From Micromonospora kangleipakensis (GTDB taxonomy: Bacteria > Actinomycetota > Actinomycetes > Mycobacteriales > Micromonosporaceae): 64,000 nucleotides of DNA. The stretch is from positions 5,704,001-5,768,000 of the forward strand of contig NZ_SHLD01000001.1 of the NCBI RefSeq assembly GCF_004217615.1, written 5' to 3'. Below the pieces are notes generated by a model. It worked only from the letters and a program-made list of their open reading frames with translations. It did no database searches and was not told the DNA's origin. The position numbers were made by a program, and so were the translations under genes. How positions within the stretch are numbered: the first letter of the stretch is position 1; each line of letters starts with the position of its first letter. Positions 1-8,862 of this stretch are shown piece after piece.

Positions 1-1
1 G

Positions 2-823
2 ATCCGGACCCGCTTCCGGGAACTGCTCATCACCAGGAGCGAACTGCGGCGCAGTATCGGCCCGATCGGGCGCGGCAGCGTCCTGGGGTTCCTCCTCGGC
101 TGCCTGCCCGGCTCCGGTTCAACCCTCGCCTCCTTCATCGCCTACGGCGTCGAGAAGCGGGTCTCCCGGAACCGAAGCCAGCTCGGTCAGGGAGCCATCG
201 AAGGTGTGGCCTCGCCGGAGAGCGCCAACAACGCGGCGGCCAACGCGAACTTCGTGCCGACGCTCACCCTCGGCATCCCGGGCGGCGGTACGACGGCCGT
301 CCTGCTGGGTGCGTTCACCATGTACGGCCTACAGCCCGGCCCGCTGCTCTTCCAGAGCCAGCCGACGCTGGTGTGGGGGCTGCTGGTCTCCTTCTTCATC
401 GGCAACGTGATGCTCCTGGTGCTCAACCTGCCGATGGCCCCGATCTTCGCCCAGATGCTGCGAATCCCGTACGCGTACCTCTACCCGATCATCTTGTTCA
501 CGAGCTTCGTCGGGGCGTACTCGATCGACAACAACATGTTCAGTGTCTGGATCGTCTTCGTCGCGGGCGTCGCCGGATACTTCATGAAGCTCTACGACCT
601 GCCGATGGCACCCCTCGTCCTCGGCCTGGTCATCGGGCCCCTCTTCGAGAAGGCGCTCACCCAGACCTCCGCCCTCGGTGACGGTGACCTGCTGATCGTC
701 CTCTCACACCCCATCGCCCTCGTCGTGCTGGCCCTCGCCGTCCTGCTCGCGGCCGGCCCGTCGCTGGTGAGGTTGCTACCGCGCAACACACCGGCCAGGG
801 ATCGCGAGCCCGCCGGCGTCTGA
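2..823 (+). CDS. tctA: Tripartite tricarboxylate transporter TctA-type permease, C-terminal part
   Basis: This is the 3' end of a gene entering from the left edge; the reading frame is open from base 2, so the true start lies outside. TctA is the large membrane subunit of TTT carriers that import di- and tricarboxylates with a periplasmic binding protein and TctB. The two family glycine-rich motifs are visible: GCLPGSGSTLASFIAYGVEK near the start and FVPTLTLGIPGGGTTAVLLG further on, followed by several hydrophobic membrane segments. The C-terminus is short and polar, as expected. An internal GTG at 206 lies inside the conserved domain and is not a real start. Upstream partners cannot be seen. 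Confidence 0.88.
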   Translation: MRTRFRELLITRSELRRSIGPIGRGSVLGFLLGCLPGSGSTLASFIAYGVEKRVSRNRSQLGQGAIEGVASPESANNAAANANFVPTLTLGIPGGGTTAVLLGAFTMYGLQPGPLLFQSQPTLVWGLLVSFFIGNVMLLVLNLPMAPIFAQMLRIPYAYLYPIILFTSFVGAYSIDNNMFSVWIVFVAGVAGYFMKLYDLPMAPLVLGLVIGPLFEKALTQTSALGDGDLLIVLSHPIALVVLALAVLLAAGPSLVRLLPRNTPARDREPAGV

Positions 824-953
824 CGTACCGTCCCGGGATCGCCAGGCAGCGATCCCGGGACGTACGCCGGGGAGACGTGACCGGGGCCATTGGCTGTCTG
901 ATGTGAGCATGCCGGCGATGGCGGTGAGGGTGCGTCAGTTTTGGCCGTGCCGC
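824..953. other. Intergenic, inverted repeat after tctA
   Basis: No gene is supported here. Just after the tctA stop the sequence GTCCCGGGATCGC is followed a few bases later by GCGATCCCGGGAC (about 828-861), a near-perfect stem that would serve as a terminator for tctA. Confidence 0.5.
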
Positions 954-1262
954 TCATGCCGAGGCGGTCCGAAATCCGGCGATCTGGTGGACCTGGAACG
1001 GCGTGGCAGGCCCGGGCCGGGTGTCCTCACCCAGCACGGTCAGGTAATCCACCAGCACCACCCGAGCCCGCGGCGCCCGAGCCGGGGCCGCCTCCACCAC
1101 CCGCACCAGCCCCGATGTCACCCGCTCCACGTCGGGTCCGTGGCCGCCGTACAGCGTCACGGCCCAGCAGCGCCCCGACCGGACGCGTCAGCAACCATCC
1201 CCGCAACCAGCCCGCCACCGCCGCACGCAACATCCCGCCCTCATAACGCAGGTTATTGCCGT
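954..1262 (-). pseudogene. Decayed unidentified ORF
   Basis: Two minus-strand frames here look like one broken protein. An upstream part reads through VTADGNNLRYEGGMLRAAV and a downstream part, shifted by one base, reads VVLVDYLTVLGEDTRPGP and ends at 954. There is no convincing start. I do not recognise the family. The call rests only on protein-like composition in two consecutive frames, so it may be chance in GC-rich DNA. No other gene is supported between 954 and 1388. Confidence 0.25.
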
Positions 1263-1388
1263 CAGCTGTGACAGTGACCAGGTCGGCATCGGCCGGAGTC
1301 CCGTCGGCCTGCGGCGCGAACCGCTTGCCCAGGTTCAGTGGGCGCCGGCTGGCGAGGGTGGAGTGGGCGGCTGGCCGGTGTCGGCCGG

Positions 1389-2636
1389 CTAGGGCATGGC
1401 GCCTTCCGCGCGCTCTCCGGCCTTCCGCGTAACCGCCTGGCGCACCATCTGGTACGCCTCCCCACGCTCGATCCCGGAGGCCCTGAGCAGATCACTAGCC
1501 GTCGTCCGGACCTGCGCCACCACCACGCTGCCAGAGAAGCCGACCCCGTCGGCGTACGCTTGACCGGCGTCGGCGACGGCGTTCAGCGCGCATTCCCGGC
1601 ACCCCGCCGGATCCGCACCGCGGCCGAGTTCTTGGAGCAATCGCCGGATCGACTCGGCGAGTTCACGTACCGCCGACGGGAGCGACGCGGGGGTCGGCTC
1701 CTCGTCCTCGATCAGGGTGACCGCCCGGCGCACCAATGTCCCGCTGTTGGCTACGGCGTGGTCGAGGTATTCGGCGCTCTCCACATACTGGGTTAGCGCG
1801 CCCCGGCGGCGCCACCGGACCGGAGAGAGGGTGGCGGTCTCCCGCCCACCCTCCAGCGCCTTCTCCAGCTCCCCCATGAACGTCTCCACCTCATGTAGCC
1901 GGTCCAGGGTCCGTTGAGCGCATCCGGCGTCCCGCTTCTCGAGCGCTTCCGCGGTCTGCGTCAACTCGTCCGCCAGCCGGTTAAGCGCCGGGCGGGCCGC
2001 CCGGTTCACCACCCGCAACGGGTTGAACGGCAGCAGCACCGTCGAGACGAGCAGCGCGGTGGCACCGCCGATCACCGCCTCGATGACCCGGAATTGAATG
2101 TTGCCCTCGGTCCCCCCGAGCGTCGCGAGCAGGATGCCGGTGGCAGCGGCGTTGCTCACCACGGAGGGGCTGCCACCGACGAAAATGGCAATGCCCATCG
2201 ACAGGATGACGATCAGTCCGACCTGCCACGACCCTTTGCCGATAAGAATGATCAGACCGTCGCCGATCCCGATGCCCAGCACGGTCCCCGCGATGAGTTC
2301 GACCGTGCGGCGAAACCGCTGGCCGATCGAGGAGAAGAGGGTACTCAGCGCGGCGATCGGGGCGAAGACCGGCTGGCTCACCTGCAACAACTCGGCCGCG
2401 ATGAACCACGACAGGGTGGCAGCGAGCCCCACCTGCAGGATTACCGTGAAGCTGAATCGCACCCGGTGCCACCGGTCGCGAATCGTCGGCCGCGCCCGCT
2501 GGCGCACCTGCCGCAGAGCTTCACCGACCCGCTCCGGCCAGGCGGCGATGGCCACCCCATCAATGTCCACCCTGCGTGGCTTGTCCCGCTTGCCGGCCAT
2601 GGCGGGGACTACCCGCCCGAAACGCGGCTGAATCAT
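1389..2636 (-). CDS. FUSC family membrane protein (aromatic acid exporter-like)
   Basis: A 415-residue protein with a polar N-terminus, a block of hydrophobic helices from about residue 60 to 210 and a long charged alpha-helical cytoplasmic tail. The membrane region has the fusaric-acid-resistance style pattern, with QPVFAPIAALSTLFSSIG and GQRFRRTVELIAGTVLGIG. FUSC/ArAE proteins are believed to export aromatic or other small acids, but the substrate here is unknown. I chose the ATG at 2636; an ATG at 2600 or an upstream start is possible because no strong ribosome site is visible. A short paralogous fragment lies at 30792-31193. No operon partner is evident. Confidence 0.8.
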   Translation of the reverse strand: MIQPRFGRVVPAMAGKRDKPRRVDIDGVAIAAWPERVGEALRQVRQRARPTIRDRWHRVRFSFTVILQVGLAATLSWFIAAELLQVSQPVFAPIAALSTLFSSIGQRFRRTVELIAGTVLGIGIGDGLIILIGKGSWQVGLIVILSMGIAIFVGGSPSVVSNAAATGILLATLGGTEGNIQFRVIEAVIGGATALLVSTVLLPFNPLRVVNRAARPALNRLADELTQTAEALEKRDAGCAQRTLDRLHEVETFMGELEKALEGGRETATLSPVRWRRRGALTQYVESAEYLDHAVANSGTLVRRAVTLIEDEEPTPASLPSAVRELAESIRRLLQELGRGADPAGCRECALNAVADAGQAYADGVGFSGSVVVAQVRTTASDLLRASGIERGEAYQMVRQAVTRKAGERAEGAMP

Positions 2637-2701
2637 GGCTTGTGGTCCGAGTGCCCGAGGCAAACTCCAAGCACGTGCGGCAATTGATGCAGCGGTGACG
2701 G

Positions 2702-2940
2702 GTGACGGCGCTGGCGGCCGGAGCGACAGACCAGGCCGCCGTGGACGAGGCTGGCGCAGAACAACTCCGGCGATGGCGGGAGCCGCACCGGCACTACTGG
2801 ACCACTGCGCACCTAACCGCCGTGCTGTCCATCATCGATGCCGAGGCGGCCTGGGCGGCCGCCCCCGACCTGGTCCGGCTCACCGCCTGGTTCCATCCGA
2901 TCTACGATCCAACCGCCTCGAGCCGCCCGTCTGACATGGT
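2702..2940 (+). pseudogene. Fragment of an HD-domain metal-dependent phosphohydrolase
   Basis: The translated segment contains EPHRHYWTTAHLTAVLSIID followed by LVRLTAWFHPIYDP. In intact relatives (predicted HD superfamily hydrolases of about 200 residues) these read roughly PHRxYHTxxHLxxxLxxxD and AxWFHDxVYDP. The histidine-aspartate pair is broken because the Asp after WFH is missing, and the rest of the domain is absent. This is a dead N-terminal remnant. The following 180 bases contain a short frame ending in NNCPNVTITVVRAF at about 3113 that I cannot assign. Confidence 0.55.
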
Positions 2941-3352
2941 CTGGATCGTCACCGCCCACGTTCCCAGGACCGCGCACAAAACCGCACGTCACAGCCACCG
3001 AACCGAATTTACGAGCCCTACAGGCTCACCGTCGACACCACCGAAAAGAACGCCCTCACCAGCTGGGCCAACAATTGCCCCAACGTCACCATCACCGTCG
3101 TCCGCGCCTTCTAGCGATGACGAGTGAGGGCGGTGCGGCCGTCTACATGCCGCGCCGCCCTCACCTCGCCGGTGAATCGCCCATCACCAGTCCGCTCGGC
3201 TGCTGCTACCCGCTCGCTCCGCAGTCCCGAGTTGGTTTCCAGCGCCCTCGACCGTCACGCCGCTCGGCTCGCTAGCCCCCTCCCTGCCCCACAGCCAGCG
3301 CAGCACCAGCGTCGGCTGCCGCTCGCAGTCAGGTCGGCGACGGCGCCGCGCT
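2941..3352. other. Gene-poor stretch
   Basis: Apart from the short unassigned tail peptide noted with the HD remnant, nothing coding or structural is supported here. The sequence is GC-rich with overlapping low-quality frames on both strands. Confidence 0.4.
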
Positions 3353-3643
3353 CTACCGTTTGGGTGATGGAGCTGGCGATGACGGCGACGGCGACGGCGA
3401 GGGACCCTCGGTCGAGTTGCTTGCCGCCCATGCGGACCCAACCATCCACGCGGAGGCCACGGCAAGGATCACGATAGCCGCCCGCACGGCCGCCCAAAAC
3501 GCCTTCAGCAGCTCGGGCACGAGCGCCTTGGTCTTCTTGTAGTCCGCCCAGGCCCGGTGAGCGACCTGGTAAGCCCGGCCGGCCAGAAACCCGATCGCAA
3601 CACTGATGATGACTAGAACGGCCAAGCTCGTGGTCATCCACAC
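3353..3643 (-). CDS. Small two-helix membrane protein
   Basis: A 96-residue protein with an N-terminal hydrophobic helix (about residues 5-25), a basic middle containing HRAWADYKKTKALVPELL, a second hydrophobic segment (about 55-75) and a Pro/Ser-rich tail. I do not recognise a family. Composition and two clear membrane segments support real coding. The start is either ATG 3643 or ATG 3637; no good ribosome site separates them. The neighbours give no functional hint. Confidence 0.5.
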   Translation of the reverse strand: MWMTTSLAVLVIISVAIGFLAGRAYQVAHRAWADYKKTKALVPELLKAFWAAVRAAIVILAVASAWMVGSAWAASNSTEGPSPSPSPSSPAPSPKR

Positions 3644-3867
3644 ACGTTGCCTGACGCATTGCTGCTAGTCACTGGGCCGAAACAGCAGCAGCGGTGACGG
3701 GTTGCCGACACCTGCGGGGAACGACAGCACGCTGCCCCGGCGCGCCGCATCGTCGAGTCCATCCAAGCGCAGCTCGTCGGATTTCTGCTATCCGAAAGGC
3801 GACGCGCGGTGGACGTGGTGGACTTGCTGTCTGACAGCGGCGCGCCACCGCTCCAAACGGCGCTATC

Positions 3868-4287
3868 GTGAGCTGCATGGCGGGGGCCATGACCAGTTTC
3901 GTGACGGCGGGCGCTTTCGCGGCTGTCCTGGCGGTCGGTCTCCTGCTGCTGATTCGCCGGCCCGCGGCCGCCAAACGGCTCGTCCGCCTGGCTGGTCTGG
4001 TGATCACCGTGCTGGTCGCCGCCGTTCTCACCCCATGGACCGTGCAGGATTCTGGGCCAGCGGCAAGCTACCTACTCGGTGTGCCAGTCCTCGCGGCGAC
4101 GGCTCCAGTGCTGGCCAGGCGTTCCGACCGGCTGGCCGGGATTGCCGACATCGTCGCCGCGGTCGTCATCTGCGGCTGGGGCGTGTTGCTGGCACTCGGC
4201 ATCGGGGTGGCGTTCCTGCCTGTGGTGCCGCTCTACGTGGCGAGCGCCACCCGGAGCTTCACGCCGCGCATGTCAACCTCCAACTGA
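3868..4287 (+). CDS. Hypothetical four-helix membrane protein
   Basis: The product is 139 residues and almost entirely hydrophobic, with about four membrane segments separated by short basic loops (for example RRPAAAKRLVR and ARRSDRL). No signal peptide or known domain is visible. The GTG at 3868 or the ATG at 3877 can start it. Its 3' end overlaps the convergent minus-strand gene ending near 4233-4259. The function is unknown. Confidence 0.5.
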   Translation: MSCMAGAMTSFVTAGAFAAVLAVGLLLLIRRPAAAKRLVRLAGLVITVLVAAVLTPWTVQDSGPAASYLLGVPVLAATAPVLARRSDRLAGIADIVAAVVICGWGVLLALGIGVAFLPVVPLYVASATRSFTPRMSTSN

Positions 4288-4714
4288 CCGTTGCGGTACT
4301 TGTCGTGGTCGTAGGCGCCGGGGAAGTGCCCGGCCCGGAGGAGGATCCGGGCGCCGGGGGCGGCGGGCCGGCGACCTTGCGGTCGGCGGTGACGGCCGCC
4401 GCCGCGCTGTTCACGACGGCGGCGATGGCTTCGGCCCATTCGGCGGCGGACTCGGGCGCGCGGGGCACGGCAACGTGCTCTACCTCGGCGTCGCTGCCTG
4501 GCCATGTCTCGGGCTTGTCTGCTGCTGAGGTTGCGGCGGTCGTCGGTGCGGCACCCACCATCTGCACGACGACCGACACGCCACCAGGCGGCGCCGGGTC
4601 GATGGCCAGGCCTACCGGCTTCGGGCCGCCCTCGGTGAACCGGGCGACGATGCTGACACACCGCTGGGCGGCGAGCAGGTGGGCGAGCCGGCCCTCGAAG
4701 TATCGAACCCGCAT
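4233..4714 (-). pseudogene. Hypothetical protein, probably frameshifted
   Basis: The open frame from ATG 4714 runs to 4259 (151 aa) but changes character near position 4355. There the neighbouring frame reads more naturally (ARILLRAGHFPGAYDHDKYR and on to VKLRVALAT, ending at about 4233). The switch lies in a run of G and C, so it could be a true frameshift or a sequencing error. The gene starts 3 bases after the stop of the AlbA_2-like gene upstream and is probably cotranscribed with it. The N-terminal half resembles no family I can name. Confidence 0.4.
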
Positions 4715-4717
4715 GGC

Positions 4718-5878
4718 CTACGACTCGGTCGGCCGCTGGCGCAGCATGTCATCGAGGCCCAGGGGCCGCAGTAGCCGGCCGTACAGCCGGTCCATGACCG
4801 CCGTCAGGTCGCCGTCGAGTTCGACGCTGGTGGCGCTGGTGACGCGCTGGTAGTGGTCGTCGGGGTACGGGACGGGCCGGTCCCAGATCCGGTGCGATTG
4901 TTCGCGCATCGGCGTGACGGTGAGCATGCCGTCCAGGCGGAGACCGACGCCGACGATGCCTCGGAAGCCGCTGCGCTCCGCTACCTCGGCAAACACGGCG
5001 AGGGCGAGGGCCGTGAAGGTGGCCGCCTCGTACTGGTTGATGACCTTCTCGTACTCAGGTCGGTCCCTGCCGATCGCGGCCGCGGCGGTGACGTCACGTA
5101 CGACGAGTGAGACGGCGCCGGATTCCGCCACCTCGAGGAAGGCGTACGAGTCCTCGCGGCTGTTGTACCTGAACACGTAACCGTTCGGGGTGGCGTATCC
5201 GTTGCGGCTGCTGAACGGGAAGCTGGCGTTCTGCATGACCAAGGGCGCGAGGGGGCTGTCGTCGCCGATGCGCCTCACGCGGTCTTGCGCCGCATTGGTC
5301 ACCTCGCCGAGCCACCTGTTGCCGTCGGCCAGCTCGTCGCGCACCAGCTCGTGCCGGATCACGGGGATAGGCGCGATCGCCACCGTCAGTGTCGACGGCC
5401 CGAGATCAAGCGCCGCGGCGCTGCGGCGCGCCCTGTCCAGGTCATCGAGGATGCTGTCCTCGGTTACGTCGCGCAGGCGGTGCAGCCGGACCACCTCAGG
5501 GTCCGACAGCGCCCTCACGGTCCGGTCCGCTCGGCCGACGTACCGCCCGTCGACCTGGTGCGGCGCGAACGGGCTGGGCGGAACGTCGATGACGATCAGG
5601 CCGGTCGCGGGGTCGTCGGGGTTGACCAGGTCGGTCGCGGTGAAGGCGAGCGGTGGGTCGATCCGACCCCGGCACACCTGCTGGATCCGCTCGACCTGCC
5701 CCGCCAGCTCGACCGGTGTGAGGCCGACTGCCCGCCCGCTGTCCCGGTTCTCCTCGATCCCGATGACGAGTGTTCCCCCGTCGACGGCCAGCGATGCGAC
5801 GCGAGGTCGCTGTCGCACTCGATGGGCTGGCGGCCCGCGAGGCAGAGCTTGCACGAGCACTGGCGTCGATACTGGCAA
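4718..5878 (-). CDS. AlbA_2/Schlafen-type putative ATP- or nucleic-acid-binding protein
   Basis: The segment VASLAVDGGTLVIGIEEN at about residue 27 matches the core of the AlbA_2 (divergent AAA-4/Schlafen) domain, in which a small residue-rich turn precedes a strand ending in G(V/I)xEN. The domain normally begins 20-40 residues earlier with an ExxxxDxK segment. That is missing here, and the N-terminus is Arg/Pro-rich and poorly coding, so the start is uncertain and the 5' end may be damaged. The remaining 330 residues form a soluble domain of unknown role. The downstream gene begins after 3 bases, suggesting an operon. Confidence 0.55.
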   Translation of the reverse strand: MPVSTPVLVQALPRGPPAHRVRQRPRVASLAVDGGTLVIGIEENRDSGRAVGLTPVELAGQVERIQQVCRGRIDPPLAFTATDLVNPDDPATGLIVIDVPPSPFAPHQVDGRYVGRADRTVRALSDPEVVRLHRLRDVTEDSILDDLDRARRSAAALDLGPSTLTVAIAPIPVIRHELVRDELADGNRWLGEVTNAAQDRVRRIGDDSPLAPLVMQNASFPFSSRNGYATPNGYVFRYNSREDSYAFLEVAESGAVSLVVRDVTAAAAIGRDRPEYEKVINQYEAATFTALALAVFAEVAERSGFRGIVGVGLRLDGMLTVTPMREQSHRIWDRPVPYPDDHYQRVTSATSVELDGDLTAVMDRLYGRLLRPLGLDDMLRQRPTES

Positions 5879-6199
5879 ACGATCTGCGGTTCAGCGTCCG
5901 GCGGTCAGTTCCCCAGTCGCTACATGGCTAGGGAAAAGGTCGCTCCCGGCTGCGGTCGCACGCTGGCGGACTCAGGAGGCATGCCGACCGCGCAGCTCAA
6001 TCCATGGACTGTTGAACCCGCACCGGTGGCGCTTTCCGGAGTACGTGCCGGAGGTGCATGAGCTATCGCCCAACGCGAGCGCCTCGGCTACCTCGTCGCG
6101 ATCATCCCCGCAACAGCCTGACCAGCACATCACTCACATTTTCGAGTCAACGCTTTCAGCCCGCTGCCGGTAGTCGGCCAGCGCGCGCGGCTTCCGGCA
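5879..6199. other. Intergenic upstream of two-component system A
   Basis: No gene is supported. The first part may hold the damaged 5' end of the AlbA_2-like gene. The last part leads into the OmpR-type box listed next. Confidence 0.4.
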
Positions 6200-6248
6200 T
6201 GTTAGCGGCGCGTGAGCGGAATCGTTCACCGCCGGCTAACGCGACCTC
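6200..6248 (+). promoter_or_regulatory. OmpR-type operator upstream of response regulator A
   Basis: Two half-sites, GTTAGCGGCGC and GTGAGCGGAAT, are spaced 11 bases apart, the phase typical of OmpR/PhoB regulators. They are followed by TCACCGCC and then TAAC. The same 49-base layout recurs at 8110 with identical spacing, and a related tandem repeat lies at 15225. The response regulator start is 38 bases downstream. Confidence 0.6.
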
Positions 6249-6285
6249 CGGATACTTGCGCAGGGCAGTCTGGCGAGGAGGGTGT

Positions 6286-6935
6286 ATGCGGCTGCTGGTG
6301 GTGGACAACGAGGAGCTGATGGCCGCGGCCGTCGCTGAGGGTCTGCGGCAGGAGGCGTTCGCGGTGGACATCGCGCACGACGGGGCCGAGGCGCTGGACA
6401 AGCTCGCCGTCAACGGCTACGACGTGTTGATCCTGGGCCTGCCCCGGGTGCACGGTGACGAGGTCTGCCGCAGGGTCGTGGCGGCCGGCACCGGCGTGCG
6501 GGTGCTGATGCTCAGCGTCTTCGTCTCCGACGCCGACCGGGTTGCCGGGCTGAGCATGGGGGCCGACGACCACCTGGCCAAACCGTTCGCGTTCGCCGAG
6601 CTGGTGGCCCGGGTGCGGGCGCTGGGACGCCGGTCCCGCCTGCCGGTGCCACCGGTGCTGGAGCGTTCGGGCGTCCGGCTCGACCCGCGCCACCGCGAGA
6701 CCTACCGCGACGGCCGCTACGTCCACCTGGCCCGCGAGGAGGTCGCGGTGCTGGAGGAGCTGCTGCGCGCCGACGGGGCGGTCGTGTCCGCGGAGACCCT
6801 GCTGGAGAAGGTGTGGGACGAGAACATGGACCCGCTCACCACCATCGTCTGCGTCACCATCGGCGGCCTGCGCCGCAAGCTCGGGGAGCCGCAGCTCATC
6901 GAGACGGTGACCGCAGGGGTTACCGGTTGCCATGA
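6286..6935 (+). pseudogene. OmpR-family response regulator A, degenerate
   Basis: It is closely related to the intact regulator B at 14509-15165 (receiver plus winged helix) but carries three lesions. The acidic pair DD at residues 7-8 is DN. Two codons are deleted so that VLDRDLP becomes ILGLP, removing the phosphorylated Asp. One base is lost near 6916, so the final VGYRIR-like end is out of frame; the neighbouring frame reads GYRLP and stops at 6933-6935. That stop overlaps the kinase start (ATGA), as in a native pair. The start ATG 6286 has a GGAGG site. It cannot be a phosphorylation-controlled regulator, though DNA binding might persist. Confidence 0.8.
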
Positions 6936-8061
6936 ACGGTTCCTGGCACGGCAGCCTGCGGGTGCGCCATACCCTCATGGTCGGGCTGATGTTCCTGTTC
7001 GCGGGCAGCGTGGTGCTCGGCGGCGTGCTGATCCTGGTTCAGAACAGCATGGACTACAGCCTGTCGGTGGCCTTCACACGCAAGTGGGAGAAGTACAACA
7101 TGGCCGCCGACGAGGTCTCCAAGCAGATCATCATGGACTCGATGCGTGACAACCTCCTGGCCAAGGGAGGTTGACCGTGCTGGCGGTATGCGTGGCGGCG
7201 ACCGCGGTGGCCTGGTGGCTGTCGGGGCGACTGCTGCGCCCCCTCAACATGATCACCGAGACGGCGCACCGGATCGCCGGGCGTACCCTGCACAAGCGCA
7301 TCGACCTGGACGCGCCTCCGGGTGAGGTGAAGAGCCTGGCCGACTCGTTCGACAGCATGCTGGACCGGCTCGACGAGGCGTTCGCCGGGCAGGGGCGGTT
7401 CATCGCCAACGCCGCGCACGAGCTGAAGACCCCGATCGCACTCAACCGCACCCTGGTCGAGGTGGCGATGAGCCGCCCCGACAGCCTGCCGCAGCTGCGC
7501 CAGCTCGGCGAGAACCTGCTCGCCGTCAACCAGCGCCACGAACGGCTGATCGACTCGCTGCTCACCCTGGCCAGGGCAGAGGTGGCCGTCACCGACCGGC
7601 GGCCGGTCGACCTGGCGCAACTGGCGGGGTATGCGCTCGACGTCACCGCGAAGGCGGCCGCGGAGCAGCGGGTGCAGGTCCAGGCGCAACTCGCGGCGGC
7701 GCCGGTGGTCGGCGACCCGATCCTGCTGGAGCAGTTGATCCGCAACCTGGTCGGCAACGCGGTCCGCTACAACCACCCGCACGGCTTCGTGTGGGTGCAG
7801 ACCCTGCCCGAGGTCCGGCAGGCCGAGATCGTCGTGACCAATACGGGCGCGCTGATCTCGCCGCACGAGGTGCCGGCGCTGTTCGAGCCGTTCCGCCGGC
7901 TCACCGACCGGGTGGGTTCGGCCAGGGGCAGCGGTCTGGGCCTGTCCATCGTGCGTGCGGTCGCCCAGGCCCACGGCGGCGACGCGCTGGCCATCCCCCG
8001 TCCCGACGGCGGCCTGGCCGTGCGCGTGATCCTGCCCCGCAGTGACGCCCCGCGGGCGTGA
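6932..8061 (+). pseudogene. Sensor histidine kinase A, split by a frameshift
   Basis: The N-terminal 80 residues (first membrane helix and a shortened extracellular part) end at TGA 7172-7174. The rest (second helix, HAMP, HisKA with ANAAHELKTPIA, HATPase with NLVGNAVRY and RGSGLGLSI) continues in another frame from TTG 7171. Against paralogue B the break equals loss of one base in GGAGG-TTGACC. The catalytic half is otherwise intact and could be made by reinitiation at the TTGA overlap, but it would lack the first helix and sensor. The extracellular part is also about 17 residues shorter than in B. Confidence 0.8.
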
Positions 8062-8109
8062 ACCCACGCCCACACCCGAAGAATCAGTATATAAATCTAC
8101 TTCGGATTA

Positions 8110-8158
8110 TGTTAGCGGGATGTGTGGAATTCTGCTCACCGCCCCGTAACACCACCTC
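8110..8158 (+). promoter_or_regulatory. OmpR-type operator before the lipoprotein-export operon
   Basis: TGTTAGCGG, then TCACCGCC, then TAAC and ACCACCTC occur with the same spacing as in the box at 6200. It lies about 125 bases upstream of the lipoprotein gene and is the best candidate for control of this operon by the A/B regulators. The neighbouring bases 8086-8108 are unusually AT-rich for this DNA (a TATAAAT-like run). Confidence 0.6.
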
Positions 8159-8283
8159 TGGTGGACTGTGTACCGAGACGGCCGGTGAATCCCTCCGGCG
8201 TCCAGCACAGGCATGGCGGCGACGTTCCCGCTGGAACGGGCGCGTCGTACGCGATGCGAAACCCAGCTCTAAAGGAGAAGTAG

Positions 8284-8862
8284 ATGCCGATCGACGGCAG
8301 ACGTGTGGGCCGGCGTTCGGGGCGTGGCGTCCGGTACGCGGCACTGGCGGCGTGCGCGCCGTTGCTGGTGGCGGTGTTGACGGCGTGCGGGCCGGGCCAG
8401 TCGGAGACCACCGGCGAGGCGGACTCCGGCACCGCCGGTCTGTGGGACGCGTACGACAAGCAGAAGCAGAACCTCGCGACGTGCCTGAACGAGAAGGGCC
8501 TGACGGAGGTCCGCTACCTCGGTCACGACAACCTGATGATGGAATTCTCGGGCTGGCCGGACACGCTGACTCCCGACCTGGACGAGTGCTTCGAGAAGTG
8601 GCCCGCGCTGGACCCCCCGGTAAAGGACACGCCCCGCAAGCCGACCGAGGAGCAACTGCGCGCGGGCCGGGCGATCGCGGCGTGCATGCGCGACAACGGC
8701 GTGCCGGACTACCCCGATCCTGATCCCGACCCCGCCCCGATCGACGCGGCCACCGCGCGACGTGAGAAAGAGGAAATCAAAGCCCGGATGGCGCAACCGG
8801 CGTACAAGGCGGCGATGGCGATCTGCAATCCCGGGGCCAGCGACGGGCCGGGCGTCGGATGA
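8284..8862 (+). CDS. Putative lipoprotein, first gene of the export operon
   Basis: A 192-residue secreted protein. A basic N-terminus and hydrophobic stretch end in a lipobox VLTAC at about residue 37, so the mature protein should be lipid-anchored outside the membrane. The mature part holds several Cys and repeated acidic-Pro residues (DPDPDPAP). The ATG at 8284 follows a strong AAAGGAG ribosome site. It overlaps the next gene by ATGA. Similar small lipoproteins accompany MacAB-like exporters in actinomycetes, but its role is unknown; a substrate-capturing or signalling part of the exporter is an inference. Confidence 0.75.
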   Translation: MPIDGRRVGRRSGRGVRYAALAACAPLLVAVLTACGPGQSETTGEADSGTAGLWDAYDKQKQNLATCLNEKGLTEVRYLGHDNLMMEFSGWPDTLTPDLDECFEKWPALDPPVKDTPRKPTEEQLRAGRAIAACMRDNGVPDYPDPDPDPAPIDAATARREKEEIKARMAQPAYKAAMAICNPGASDGPGVG

